The position numbers and the translations under genes are program-made. Source: Lichtheimia corymbifera B2541 (taxonomy: Eukaryota; Mucoromycota; Mucoromycetes; Mucorales; Lichtheimiaceae). From it: a DNA stretch of 64,000 nt. The notes below the pieces were generated by a model. It was not told where the DNA came from, did no database searches, and saw nothing but the letters and a program-made list of their open reading frames with translations. The DNA lies in contig JNEU01000986.1 in the NCBI GenBank assembly GCA_000697475.1, forward strand, positions 62,001 through 126,000, read 5' to 3'. Below, piece by piece: positions 37,706-48,409 of the stretch (position 1 is its first letter; every line of letters begins with the position of its first letter).

Positions 37706-40700
37706 ATGGTGCGCATTACCGAAGCAGAGCTTGTTCGCAAGATCGGACGGGCTGAGCGTGGTAGACGTATGCCTTACCTCAGTGCTGTATGCGAATCGAT
37801 GGGCTGGCCCATTATTTCCGAAGGCGTCACCGAGTATGTAACACAACAATGATAAAATACATCACCATTCATATCCATCTTTTATCATCATCAGATATAC
37901 CAAAGGCTTAAGGACCAATTGCTATACGATTAAGGATGAACGGTATACAACAAGTCTGGCCATGTCCAAGGTAAATACCATTGCCATAGATACCTCCTCG
38001 CAGCATGACACTCAACTTGAGCACTCAATAGGAACTTAACATGTTGGCGATCGGCTCAGCTTATAAGCAACCAGCAGGTGGATATCATCTATACTTTGTA
38101 CGGGACACACTTCAATCGAAGGCATTGTCTACTATGGGACCACGATTTGAGGTATGATGACGGCGTGGAAAGTGGATGGATAAGCGTATACAGATTAGGC
38201 TACAACATGGCTTTTTCTATTCTCTAGCATACACAAGTGGAAAAGATGGATATGCCAATCCATGCTCTCGACTGGACCGGCTCACACTTGTTGGTTGGCT
38301 CAAGAAATGGCATCACTCAGTTATATGCTGTGCGCCACGATGATAATACGGAGAACATGTTACGCCTTATCCTTATTGCAGAATATACGGCTCCTCCAAA
38401 ACAGGTTTGTATAACTTGGCAACAGAGTTTATGCAATGATAACTTACATGAACCAGTTGTCCATGGTGGGTCAATACGTTCCCAGCAATTACCCTATCAA
38501 CAGTATCATCCATTCAGCATCCTTTGCACCGCTATATTCACCTGAATACGTGTACGAACAATGGCAACCAATGAGCCAATTTGGGACGCACGCTGCCGAA
38601 TCATCGCAAAATGTATCGACATGTTTCCTATCAAGCTTTGGTAACCATATCAATATTTGGGATGCTCTCAGTGAACAAAAACCAACATTATCCTACAAGG
38701 TAAAACCATATGACCAAAGGCTGATGATCCAATACTCATAAGATTACCAGATCGATGAAACGCCCATGAATGTTGCCAACTGGTCACCCCATGCTCCGCA
38801 GACATTGATTGTTACTGGTGGTTGTGACAAGGCTCTAAAGGTGATTGATACGAGAGCGCCACCTTCAGCAGCCATTGTGTGGCGAGCCGAGAATGCCCAT
38901 TCAAGACCTATTCGTGATGCTCAATTCAACCCGTTTATTCCATATTGGATTGGCACTGCAGGAGAAGATTGTTTGGCCCAAGTATTTGATCTTCGTTCGA
39001 CTTATCATGCACCCGTTGCAAGGATTGCGGGACACGAAAGTATTGTTCGATCGGTAATAAGAATATGATATCCATACTCAGTATACCCAACAACTCACAT
39101 TATACGCATACTATGTAGCTATCATGGTCCAATATGCGGCCCGAGAACTTTATGACAACATCCAATGACGGCACCATGCGCATGTGGATGCTTACTCGTG
39201 ATAGCGTATCTGTGGCCGATGCTCATGCTCGTACTGCAAAATGGAGTAAAAAGGATACACCACCTTCCAGTATTCGACCTGATCAAAAAGCACTATGGCA
39301 ACGATGGCTTAATTCTTCAATCCCAGCACCATGGAGTGAATACAACAAACATCAGTATTATGGCGATGAGGATGATCCGTGGGGAAACAGCTTATATGGT
39401 GAACCCGATACAATGATGGTGCCCAGTGCTATTGGTATTGGTGAATGGGGTCGTCAAGAAAACTTGCCTGTATTTGTGGGTGAGGATATCGAAACTGCCA
39501 ATGGTTCCGTGTGTCGCGGTACGTAGCTTTTCTCAAACCAAATAGTAGCATGCTAATCGCATATATACAGTCATGGCATCCAAGACCAAAATATCAGGTT
39601 ACTACGGGATCACGGATCGGGGTCAAGTGCTGGCGCAAACGATTAGGCTGGAGGATCATGAAAATCTCAAATTCAGATTCAAGTAAGACCTGATGAATAC
39701 AATGGTTGTGCATACAAGATAATTCATACATCTATTTTCAGGTTCGATAAGAAAACCGATCCAATTGCGCGACAGCTTGAATATGACATTTACGTACGAC
39801 ATATTGAAGATGCACGTCAAGAGTTGGAAAAGCTGAAACAGGTCGAACTGGATGATCCAGATCAAGCAAGGTACAATAAAAGTGTATGGATCTTAGAATT
39901 AGTCGTGCTAAATTACATATTCTTTACAGAGAGCGACACACGCAAGTGGATTATTTTGAAGACTGTATGCAAGTTCTACCACCCATTCCAAAAGAATCAT
40001 GGGCAATGGATTCTATACCGAGTGAAGCCGAATGCAAACGACGACTGTGGACTGATGAAGATCGATGGGAGCTAGCAGTATCCGTTTTCCAGCGGGATCT
40101 TGATTATTGGACTTATCGATTACCTCCTGGATATGAAACATTGAATGGCTTTCCTTTGGATGGCAAGGATATGACAGCCGACACTGCTGCCGAAGTTGAA
40201 CGAACGCTATCATTAACACCTGAGTATTCGGATAACCATGCTGATTTAACACCACTTTCCACGTCTCCTTCAGTACAAAATGCAAGCCCTGTCATTTGTG
40301 ATGATCTAAGCCTATCACCAAAACCATCTCATGAATCTTTGCGTTCACCAAGTCATACGCCATCATACAAGTCACTAGCATCGTCATTACGAAGCACACC
40401 TACTTCACCAACCATATCCTCACCTCGTGCTCATTCAAATCCTAGTTTGGAAACATCCACGACCCCACATCAACTCCACGGATTACAACGCCTCGCTACT
40501 CGAAGTAAAACGCTGCGACGTATGTTTACTAAGAGATCGAGCAGCAAGTCATCACCAACATCAGCTACTACTGAGCAACCACCACCCCTACCAGCAAAAA
40601 GTGAGCAGGAGGAAAATGAAGTCGTTCCTGATCCACCCAGAAGACAACGCACCATTCGACGGAATGCATTATTTGGACCATCCTACTCAATAGTGTTAAA

Positions 40701-40710
40701 CAACAAATAA
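37706..40710 (+). CDS. WD40-repeat protein, function unassigned
   Basis: The protein starts MVRITEAELVRKIGRAERGR (37706). A short N-terminal segment leads into a beta-propeller with recognisable blades: ALDWTGSHLLVGSRNG, VANWSPHAPQTLIVTGGCDK, ALKVIDTRAPP, IRDAQFNPFIPYWIGTAGED, LAQVFDLRST, GHESIVRSLSWS and MTTSNDGTMRMW. After the propeller come GITDRGQVLAQTIRLEDHEN and a helical region (RQLEYDIYVRHIEDARQELE) with WTDEDRWELAVSVFQRDLDY. The C-terminal 180 residues are disordered and Ser/Pro/Thr-rich, with a possible SH3-binding QPPPLPAK and many SP sites. There are about eight or nine exons. I cannot place it in a named WD40 family. A scaffold role is inference. Confidence 0.85.
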
Positions 40711-41308
40711 ATGCACTTCGCCCTTAAACCTTTAATTTCTCAGTGAATAGCTTATTCGATTACATACATAATACTTACACCCACTGCCTGTAATGATCCT
40801 ACAATAAGTCTGCACGTTTATGCAACTACATAGCATGGAACCTGAAATCCTTTGCGTTCCATACTTAAATCATTGATAAGAGACCACCTTTGTAATGATC
40901 AACCCAGAACCACTGTTTTTATTGGGTTAAGCAAATAAATATGTTAACATCAATCTATGTTCTAGGCACCCTGCTCACCCTCAATCTCCCGCTGATGGAG
41001 CCGTTATATCACCCACTATCCATAGTGACACATAGTGCTTGTATTGGTTCATTGTAGCGTTAATTCACTGTGTCTTATGAAGTGAGCTGTGATTCAGTGA
41101 GTGTCACCAGTACAGGAACATAACACACATACCTACGGCAATTTCCAACTGATTCTATCTTATACACACATATCTAAGAACGAAGCATGGTCCACATGGG
41201 CTATCATAGACGGACCTTATCATAGGCGTAAAGGGGAAATCATCCATCATGCAATCTACACCAATAGGACCAACCCTTCGAGTCGCATCCTCCCAGACTT
41301 TTGTGACA
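40711..41308. other. intergenic, edge of the repeat region
   Basis: 3' flank of the WD40 gene. It holds an isolated open frame at 41101-41340 with no domain, whose end already overlaps the repeat linker. I do not support a gene here. Confidence 0.5.
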
Positions 41309-42774
41309 CAAGCAAGTGCTTCTGCATCTTTGGCTATTAGACTCTAGCTACTGGACAATAAACAAAGACCACTTTTCATATAGCATCACGCTTACAAGAG
41401 CATAGTCAAACCATAAAGACAGTCATATCTCTAAACTTTTCAATGAACCGTAGGGTCTTTCATAGAACAAAGTTGCTCGTCGGGGTCGAAAGGATCTTGT
41501 GCAGACGTTTCACGATCGTGGTGGCCAATCCTAGATTTCGCAATGTCAACACCAGCCTCGTAAAAAAAAATTCAAGAGGTCAACCTAAGATTCACTTTGG
41601 CTGGTGGTGACATTGGGTGAATCTGAGAATGGCCACGACAATCGTGAAACTTCTACACAAGGTGCGCTACACCCCGACGAGCAATATTGTTCGATTGAAG
41701 ACCCCACGTTTCATTGTAAAGTTTAGAGATGCAGGCACCTTTATGTTTTTACATATGCTGTAACCATGATGCTATATGGAGGTGGTGTTTGCTCATTCTG
41801 AAGTAACTTGACCCTGATAGAGCAGATGATGCAGAGGGGCGTGTTTGTGTAACACAATTTATTTGCATGATACTTCACAATGAACAAACACCACTTCTCA
41901 TTTAGCATCACACTTTCAGCATATGTAAAAACGTAAACGTGCATGTATCTATGGTTGGCAAGCATGATCGTGAAACATGATTGACAAGGTGCGCTCCACT
42001 ACGATGAGCAATATTGTTCTATGAAAGAGCCCATGTTTCGTTGTAAAGTTTTGAGATAAATGCACTTTCATGATTTTACATATGCTGAAAAACATGATAC
42101 TATATGACAAGTGGTGTTTGTTCATTGTGAAGTAGCTCGATCCTTATAGAGCGGAAGATGCGCAGGTGCGTGTGTGTGTAACACAGCTCATTTACATGAT
42201 ACTTCACAATGAACAAACACCACTTATCATATAGCATCATGCTTTCAGGATATGCAAAAACGAGAAAGTGCATTTATCTCTAAACTTTACAATTAAACAT
42301 AGGTTCTTTCATAGAACAATATTGCTCATCGTGGTTTAGCGCACCTTGTCAATCATGTTTCACTATCAAGCTTGCCAATCCTAGATACAGGCACTTTTAT
42401 GTTTTTACATATGCTGAAACCATGATGGCATATGACAAGTGGTCTTTGTTCATTGTGAAGTATCATGCAAATGAGCTGTGTTGTACAACACGCCTCTGCG
42501 CATCTTCCGCTCTATCAGGGTCGACCTACTTGACAATGAGCAAAGACCACCTAACGTATAGGATCATGTTTTCAGCATATGTAAAAACAAGAAAGTGCAT
42601 TTATCGCAAAACTTTACAATGAAACGTGCGCTCTCCAATCGAACAAAGTTGCTCGTCGAGGTGACGCGCACCTTGTCAATCATGATTCACGATCATGCTT
42701 GCCATCCATAGATGCAAGAATCTTTATGTTTTTACTATGCTGAAAGCGTGATGCTATATGACAAGTGGTGTTTG

Positions 42775-42870
42775 TTCATTGGGAAGTATCATGCAAATGA
42801 GCTGTGTTGCACAAAGAAGTCCGTCTGCATCTTCCGCTCTATCAGGGTCTACCTACTTGAAAATGAACAA
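42775..42870 (+). repeat. linker unit of the fold-back array, copy 1
   Basis: A 96-bp segment starting TTCATTGGGAAGTATCATGC and ending TACTTGAAAATGAACAA. It matches 44541-44636 in the same orientation with only two mismatches by eye. Its ends are inverted copies of each other. Confidence 0.85.
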
Positions 42871-43067
42871 AGACCACTTGTCATATAGCATCACGCTTAC
42901 AGCATATGTAAAACATAAAGGTGCCTGTATCTCTAAATCTTACAATGAAACGTCGGGTCTTTCATAGAGCAAAGTTGCTCGTCGGGGTGAAGCGCACCTT
43001 GGGTGCAAGTTTCACGATCGTCGTGGCCATTCTCAGATTCACCCAATGTCACCACCAGCCAAAGTTG

Positions 43068-43082
43068 AAAAAAAATTCGAGA
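43068..43082 (+). repeat. 5' target-site duplication of the retroelement
   Basis: AAAAAAAATTCGAGA directly before the element. The same 15 bp recur at 44313-44327 after the poly(A) tail. Confidence 0.75.
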
Positions 43083-44312
43083 CATGGCTCTTCCCCGCAA
43101 ACCTAAAAAATCTGTGGATGGGAAACCATCTCACGATAAACCCATATCGTATGCATCCCTCACCAACAACCATCGCGAACCTGTAGTCCTTTTCTCGCAT
43201 AACAAGCATAGTCGCCAAGTATGGAGACGTGCCGAAAATCCCCATTCTCTACTCTTTGATATATCCCATCTACAAATAACAGACACGGAATTCCGCCGTG
43301 CAGTTGGCCTATCGCCATTAAAACAAGGCGCACATGGTATAGTAGTGCATCGCACTCGATCCTATGCCATTGCTGAAGTCGCTTTCGAAACGCAAGCCAT
43401 TGCTGATAAACTCATTGAACAACCTGTAACCCTTGAAGATGGGTCAAAGATTTTCGGCTCTCATCCCATCCCGGATGAATGGAACGTCGTAAAAGTCAAT
43501 CTCACGCATATTCCTCTGTATACACGATCAATCCTTGCCTCGTCAATCCCAGCAGCACTTAAACCTTTTGGACAATTACTTGAACTCGGCATATACCTCG
43601 AACAAGATTTCTTCACTGGCAAAGGTTATGCCTATATCAACACCAATCCCACACAAGTAACCAAAACAAATAACATTTTCCATGTACCACCTCAACAGCT
43701 AGTCCACTCTATTACTGTGTCACGCAATGATGGGTCCTACCCATCTCGTATGTTCGCCACCTGGTCCAAGATGCCTTTGTATTGTCGTTACTGCCACTGC
43801 TCAGGACACACTCGTCTTCAGTGTACCCAAAAACCTCAACCACGCTGTCACTTTTGTCAAGAACTCGGCCATGTTCGCAAAGACTGCCCAATCAGACAAG
43901 GAAAGAAACCTGTTCCTGAATCCACTACCTCGGGTCAAGCAAACCCTAATCAAGATACAACCACACCAAACTATACATACCGAACCCAGAGCAAACGCCA
44001 ACGTAATTTTTCTCCATCACATTCACCTCCTTTGAACTTCACACCAATCACTGCTACGGATAACAGTAGCACTCCAGCTACAACTTCCCCACCTGATAAA
44101 CCAAGCCAGCATTGCCTTCCAGTTAATGACAAGCAGCCGGATATTTCGTCCACAAAATGTGAAACGGATGATATGGTGACTTAGTTTAGATGATAGAAGC
44201 GTGGATGGCACTTGAGTGCTGCCCATTTCTTTTTCAGTCCCTGGGACTTTATTTAGGTTTTTTAAAAATGCGTAGCTTATGTTGCGCATAATAAATACCA
44301 TTTACACACAAA
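43083..44312 (+). mobile_element. ORF1-only (HAL1-like) non-LTR retroelement
   Basis: The 1.2-kb insertion carries one ORF, a 3' UTR of about 125 bp and a run of 11 A. It is flanked by a 15-bp duplication of AAAAAAAATTCGAGA. It interrupts the A-rich spacer between two opposed arms of the fold-back array. Another copy of that spacer, at about 41571-41600, is uninterrupted (AAAAATTCAAGAGGTCAACC) and shows the pre-insertion state. There is no ORF2 with endonuclease or reverse transcriptase, so movement would have needed enzymes supplied in trans. The element starts one base before the ORF's ATG, so it is either 5' truncated at that point or a copy of an almost leaderless RNA. Confidence 0.8.
43084..44184 (+). 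CDS. retroelement ORF1 protein (RRM-like region and two CCHC zinc knuckles)
   Basis: A 366-residue protein with no internal stop. The N-terminal part (MALPRKPKKSVDGKPSHDKP) is basic. Residues about 130-215 resemble an RRM (NVVKVNLTHIPLYTRSILAS, GKGYAYINTN), as in LINE ORF1 proteins. Two zinc knuckles follow: CRYCHCSGHTRLQC and CHFCQELGHVRKDC (C-x2-C-x4-H-x4-C). The C-terminal third is Ser/Thr/Pro/Asn-rich and ends CETDDMVT. Such proteins coat element RNA as chaperones. The intact frame implies a recent insertion or selection on the protein. A domesticated, retrocopied host gene for a zinc-knuckle protein is a possible alternative. Confidence 0.82.
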   Translation: MALPRKPKKSVDGKPSHDKPISYASLTNNHREPVVLFSHNKHSRQVWRRAENPHSLLFDISHLQITDTEFRRAVGLSPLKQGAHGIVVHRTRSYAIAEVAFETQAIADKLIEQPVTLEDGSKIFGSHPIPDEWNVVKVNLTHIPLYTRSILASSIPAALKPFGQLLELGIYLEQDFFTGKGYAYINTNPTQVTKTNNIFHVPPQQLVHSITVSRNDGSYPSRMFATWSKMPLYCRYCHCSGHTRLQCTQKPQPRCHFCQELGHVRKDCPIRQGKKPVPESTTSGQANPNQDTTTPNYTYRTQSKRQRNFSPSHSPPLNFTPITATDNSSTPATTSPPDKPSQHCLPVNDKQPDISSTKCETDDMVT

Positions 44313-44327
44313 AAAAAAAATTCGAGA
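44313..44327 (+). repeat. 3' target-site duplication of the retroelement
   Basis: AAAAAAAATTCGAGA merging into the poly(A) tail of the element. It is followed by GGTCGACC, which continues the interrupted repeat spacer. Confidence 0.75.
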
Positions 44328-44540
44328 GGTCGACCCACGATCCACTTTGGCTGATGGTGACATTGCGAAATCTAGGATCGGCGAGCCTGATCGTGAAACT
44401 TGCACCCAAGGTGCGCTTGATCCCGACGAGCAACTTTGCTCTATGAAAGACCCCAAGTTTCATTGTAAGATTTAGAGATACAGGAACCTTTATGTTTTAC
44501 ATATGCTGTAAGCGTGATGCTATATCAAAGGTGGTCTTCG

Positions 44541-44636
44541 TTCATTGTGAAGTATCATGCAAATGAGCTGTGTTGCACAAAGAAGTCCGTCTGCATCTTC
44601 CGCTCTATCAGGGTCTACCTACTTGACAATGAACAA
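44541..44636 (+). repeat. linker unit of the fold-back array, copy 2
   Basis: Direct repeat of 42775-42870, 94 of 96 positions identical by eye, although the flanking arms are only roughly 90 percent alike. This points to recent homogenisation or duplication of the linker. Confidence 0.85.
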
Positions 44637-45317
44637 GCACCACCTTTCCTATGGCATCACGCTTACAGCATATGTAAAAACATAAAGATGCATGTTTCTC
44701 CAAATTCTCATAATGATGTGTAGAGGCTTTATGAGAACGATGTTGATCAGCATGACCGAGAGCACCTCCTGGCCAAGTTTCGAGGTCGCCATGGGCAATA
44801 TCGGCGCGCACGGCCGTACACCCTATTTATGTTACCATCCCTTCGTCGTCTCTCCTACGTTCAATGTTTTCATAATGAACCCTGGGGACTTTATGAGAAC
44901 GGAATTGCTCGGCGTGGTCGAAAGGGTGTTGTGTGTGAGTTTCATGTTCGAGGTGGACAATCTCGGGGAACAGGAGCGCCGACCGCACTTTATCCTACTT
45001 TTGGGCTGGCCGGCATTCAAAATGTACATAATGAACCATGTGATTTTTAAATGAATGGAGTTGATCAGCATGTCTCAGAGAACCATCTGACCAAAGTTTC
45101 AAGTGCGAGATAGGGAATCTCAAGAAACTACATACTAATCGACTTTTTCATAAATCCGGCGCTTTCCCAATTTCGATCCGTCATAGTAAATCCGACATTA
45201 TGCTCTCCCTTTCGAAATTTTCAAATGAAGTGTGGGTTCTTTATTAATACAAAGTTGTTCAGCATGCCCTAAAGCATATTGTGTGAAAGTCTGAGGTTCG
45301 AAACAGGCAATCCCAAT

Positions 45318-46938
45318 ATCATGCATTGATATCTCAGTGTATATGGATATGTCTGACTGCCTGACAGATTTAATTTCCACCTCTTCCACTCCAACTTTAT
45401 TTCCCTCTTCCTCCCATTCTTAACTGTTGCCCCATTCAAGTACAACCATCACCTGCGAACGATTGTCCTGCTTCAACCCATCATGTCGATCCTACGAATG
45501 CCTTGATCCGAAAGACTTTGACTGAACGGCAGGTTCCATGGCGTGTACTCCCCACTACAGCAACACCTGCATTCCTTGACACTGCACGTTCCCTTGTACA
45601 CTCTTCTGCCACAACCAATCGTAACAGCCTCATTACAGCAGTTGCTATTAGCAAGGTCTTTACTTCATTGTCTCGAACAGCGTTCACAGCCTTGTCACTC
45701 TACTACAAAACACGCGCTTGCACACTTCTATGCGCGACCAAACGTACCAGCAGTTGCTAGTAGCAAAGTCTTTACTCCCATGTTCCAAGTTACTTGCAGC
45801 AACTTGTTTTGATACATTCGAATTCGAGTGAATGGGCTCCCATATCAGCTATCGAACTCACTGCAATATAAGCAATCTTCGCCTGGTTGAGCTACGACGG
45901 AAGATCAAGAATGCGATAGACCAACAGCTGGATGGAAAAGGGAGCATATCAGCAGCAATCACATGGCTATCTTTAACCAACATATTGGATTTGATGGGTG
46001 GATGGAATCAAGTGCAGTGATGAGATATCCTAGAATGTTGCTTTGGTTACTTGGCGGGTCGTCAACAGGAATGATCACGTGGATACGGCTGAGGATGACG
46101 ATGGATTGGATGAGATTGACGAAGTGGACTATATTTTGGCGAAAGGTGCTTTACAGTCATGGACACTATTGGAATACTCAGGTCAATGCATGCAGCATCT
46201 GCTTTATAATCATGGATGAAGGAGTTATGGCGGCAGCAACCAAGAATACAATGGCACAGTTATCCCTGTCGACTCGATGTGATTCACCCGTAGCTTATTC
46301 AATGCACAATACTGTTCCTTTATCATACTTTCTCGATAGACATCCACACTACCGTGTGCTATTCTTCGACTAATTCATTGAATTCGATATAATATTCAAG
46401 TAAAGAGCATCTACAATCAATTCAAATGCGCATGATGTGAATCACTTGGTTGATTTCTGGATTGAAAGGGGAATAGATAATGGAAGGTTGGATAGAGAGA
46501 TTGGATCGTTTACATCGCCGTGTCTAGATGCTTCTTTTGTTCTTTTGTCACAGCTTCCTAGTTCTGGTACCAATGGACAAAAGGCGGGGGAGGTTCTCGA
46601 ACGCTTGTATTGCAAGATATTAATTCGAGAGTGATCATGCCCAGTATAGTGGTTCATGTTACATGATAAAGAAAGAATGAGCTGTGATATAATGTTTCAC
46701 GCGTACATGAACATCCCATGCTTACCTATAGTAATATTAAGCTAAGACTATCTAAGGCAACCTTGTATAAGAACGAACCTTTCTATACGGTCGTGATACT
46801 TATACACTATTTGATAATAGTTCATCAATTGCCAGCTAAAAGTCACTTCCTCCTATTTGCAAATGTTGCCCAATCCACTGCATGTAAACTATGGTCCTGC
46901 TCCAGATATTTATCTCCATGCTTTTATTACATAGTACA
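45318..46938. other. decayed accessory DNA with broken coding-like fragments
   Basis: No intact gene seen. Three stretches look like remnants of coding sequence. The first is a frame at about 45434-45760 with TERQVPWRVLPTTATPAFLD and TNRNSLITAVAISKVFTSLS. The second is one at about 45838-46210 with LRLVELRRKIKNAIDQQLDG and later DEIDEVDYILAKGALQSWTL, interrupted by stops. The third is one at 46437-46634 with NHLVDFWIERGIDNGRLDRE. I cannot assign any of them to a family. A diverged direct repeat of about 26 bp (45640 and 45752) lies within the first. Confidence 0.4.
46052..46380 (+). pseudogene. broken coding fragment of unknown family
   Basis: The frame reads NRNDHVDTAEDDDGLDEIDE then VDYILAKGALQSWTLLEYSG, followed by stops at roughly 30-residue spacing (NHG*, DSM*, LSR*). 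It lies beside the decayed repeats. It could be a dying transposase or host gene piece; I see no motif that decides. Confidence 0.25.
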
Positions 46939-47952
46939 TTATGCCTTTTTCAATTGTTGTTGTTGTTGGTATTCATCAGCAATACGTCCCTCCCGTTTCC
47001 ATTTGTAAGCAGCGATGCCTGCTCCAGGGCCTAGGAAAAGTGATGACACTAGCAAAAACAGTGTGCCACGCTTGAAACCATCTTCAATGCCAGCCCAGTA
47101 TGCCATGGTACCAACAACGGCAGAAATATCCATGACGAGCATAAAGGTAATGGGGTCGTTGTACCAATGCTTGTTCCAGATGCCATAGTAGCGGATCAGC
47201 AGGATATAATGCATGAGCATGAATAGCGTGCCTAAACAAGCCCACAGTGTACGCAAGTTGTCACGTGAGTGTTGAATGGATTCCTGCTGCTTTTGGTCTT
47301 TTGTAAGCTGAGAAGCAATGAGAGGTACAAAGCATTCAAAAGCAGTGTACACCAAAGGTGATATCAGGAATGCTCCAATAATGTTATGTTGCCACATTGA
47401 ACGAGTTGGAACAGTAAGCATGAGCACAGGGGTGACACATTGACCAAACACTGCTCCAAGACCAACACCGAGAATACGTGCATGGTGGATAGGTTGTGGT
47501 TTGTACTTTGAGCTGCAAACACCGTAAACAGGTACCCACAACAAAGGGAACATAATTCCTGCACCAATGATATTGCCACCGAGCAACAAGATACCCGTAT
47601 ACAATGAAAGACCCAACCCACCGCCACGACGTGCACATTCTATGGACATGGAAGCGAACGCGGCAGTAGCTGCACCTATTAATACGAGTGTCAATGGTGC
47701 TGCTTCATTGATGGCATGGCTGCAAAAGTGCACGAGAACACAGCCAACGCGATTCAAAAGGCTGGGTAAAAATGCTGGTGCATCGTATGTGGAAGCCAGG
47801 AACGCTGGGTTGCGACACTGCAGACGAGTATGGTTATTGAATGGAGCAAGCACCTGCGCAATATAGGACCAAAGCAAGTATCCCAATGGAGCCGTCAGCA
47901 AATACGCCAAGGTGGTTGTCACCGATTGATGGTTGGCTTTGGTGGCCGTCAT
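46939..47952 (-). CDS. intronless polytopic membrane protein of unknown function
   Basis: A 337-residue protein read in one exon from MTATKANHQSVTTTLAYLLT (47952); the frame stays open upstream to 48066. I count eight hydrophobic segments: TTTLAYLLTAPLGYLLWSYI, PLTLVLIGAATAAFASMSIE, LGLSLYTGILLLGGNIIGAG, ILGVGLGAVFGQCVTPVLML, NIIGAFLISPLVYTAFECFV, LRTLWACLGTLFMLMHYILL, FMLVMDISAVVGTMAYWAG and GTLFLLVSSLFLGPGAGIAA. The C-terminus is basic and Gln-rich (EYQQQQQLKKA). It resembles the integral-membrane proteins found beside fungal secondary-metabolite genes, but no such cluster is here. Lack of introns in an intron-rich region, next to repeats, may mean a retrocopy or transferred gene. Confidence 0.7.
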   Translation of the reverse strand: MTATKANHQSVTTTLAYLLTAPLGYLLWSYIAQVLAPFNNHTRLQCRNPAFLASTYDAPAFLPSLLNRVGCVLVHFCSHAINEAAPLTLVLIGAATAAFASMSIECARRGGGLGLSLYTGILLLGGNIIGAGIMFPLLWVPVYGVCSSKYKPQPIHHARILGVGLGAVFGQCVTPVLMLTVPTRSMWQHNIIGAFLISPLVYTAFECFVPLIASQLTKDQKQQESIQHSRDNLRTLWACLGTLFMLMHYILLIRYYGIWNKHWYNDPITFMLVMDISAVVGTMAYWAGIEDGFKRGTLFLLVSSLFLGPGAGIAAYKWKREGRIADEYQQQQQLKKA

Positions 47953-48409
47953 GTTTAAAGGATGACAAAAAGGAAAAGGGAGAGGTTTATATAAGATCAC
48001 TGCAACCGTCTCCTTAAATATGCCGAGATGATCTCCGTATATGTACATATGCTTAATGTTTGACATCTATACTCTACCCTAATCTTTCATCTTATCATGC
48101 TCGATCGATGGGTATTTTATTACTCAAAGGAAAAGACATGGTATCTTCTCGTCACTCATACTTGCAAAGAATGTCGGTACAAAGATCGGGTCGATTACAT
48201 CGGTTAGTATAATGCCGATGTTGTTACATCAAACCATGCATAATACATTTGCTATTAGTCAGAAAAGGACTGATAGGTCACATCATTGGTCAAGGCATGA
48301 TCCTTGCATGCCGGCTGCAATCTTCAGATTATGTACAAAGTCCAACATGATGGCGTGTATTGCTCTTATATGAAACTTTCAGGGAAGCTTAATAACATCG
48401 TGGTGATAG
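47953..48409. other. intergenic
   Basis: Upstream region of the intronless membrane protein. No gene recognised. Confidence 0.55.

Larger units (their letters stand above)
41309..45317. repeat. array of nested inverted (fold-back) repeats
   Basis: The same sequence recurs in both orientations. An arm of about 195 bp runs from GACCACTTGTCATATAGCAT through GCATATGTAAAAACATAAAG, TTTCATAGAGCAAAGTTGCT and GCGCACCTTG to TCACCACCAGCCAAAG. Arms appear at about 41371-41556 (+), 41594-41783 (-), 41889-41955 (+, short), 41955-42117 (-), 42210-42384 (+), 42385-42446 (-, short), 42546-42710 (+), 42712-42772 (-, short), 42872-43066 (+), 44334-44534 (-) and 44639-44720 (+, decaying). Opposed arms are separated by a short A-rich spacer or joined by a linker of about 96 bp that itself ends in inverted repeats. 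Beyond 44720 only degraded copies of the arm core remain. No transposase is visible. Confidence 0.85.

Noticed and set aside
45295..45304. GGTTCGAAAC, similar to a tRNA/SINE B box, in a decayed repeat arm
   Set aside because: The other arm copies do not keep it and no A box is found at the right distance.
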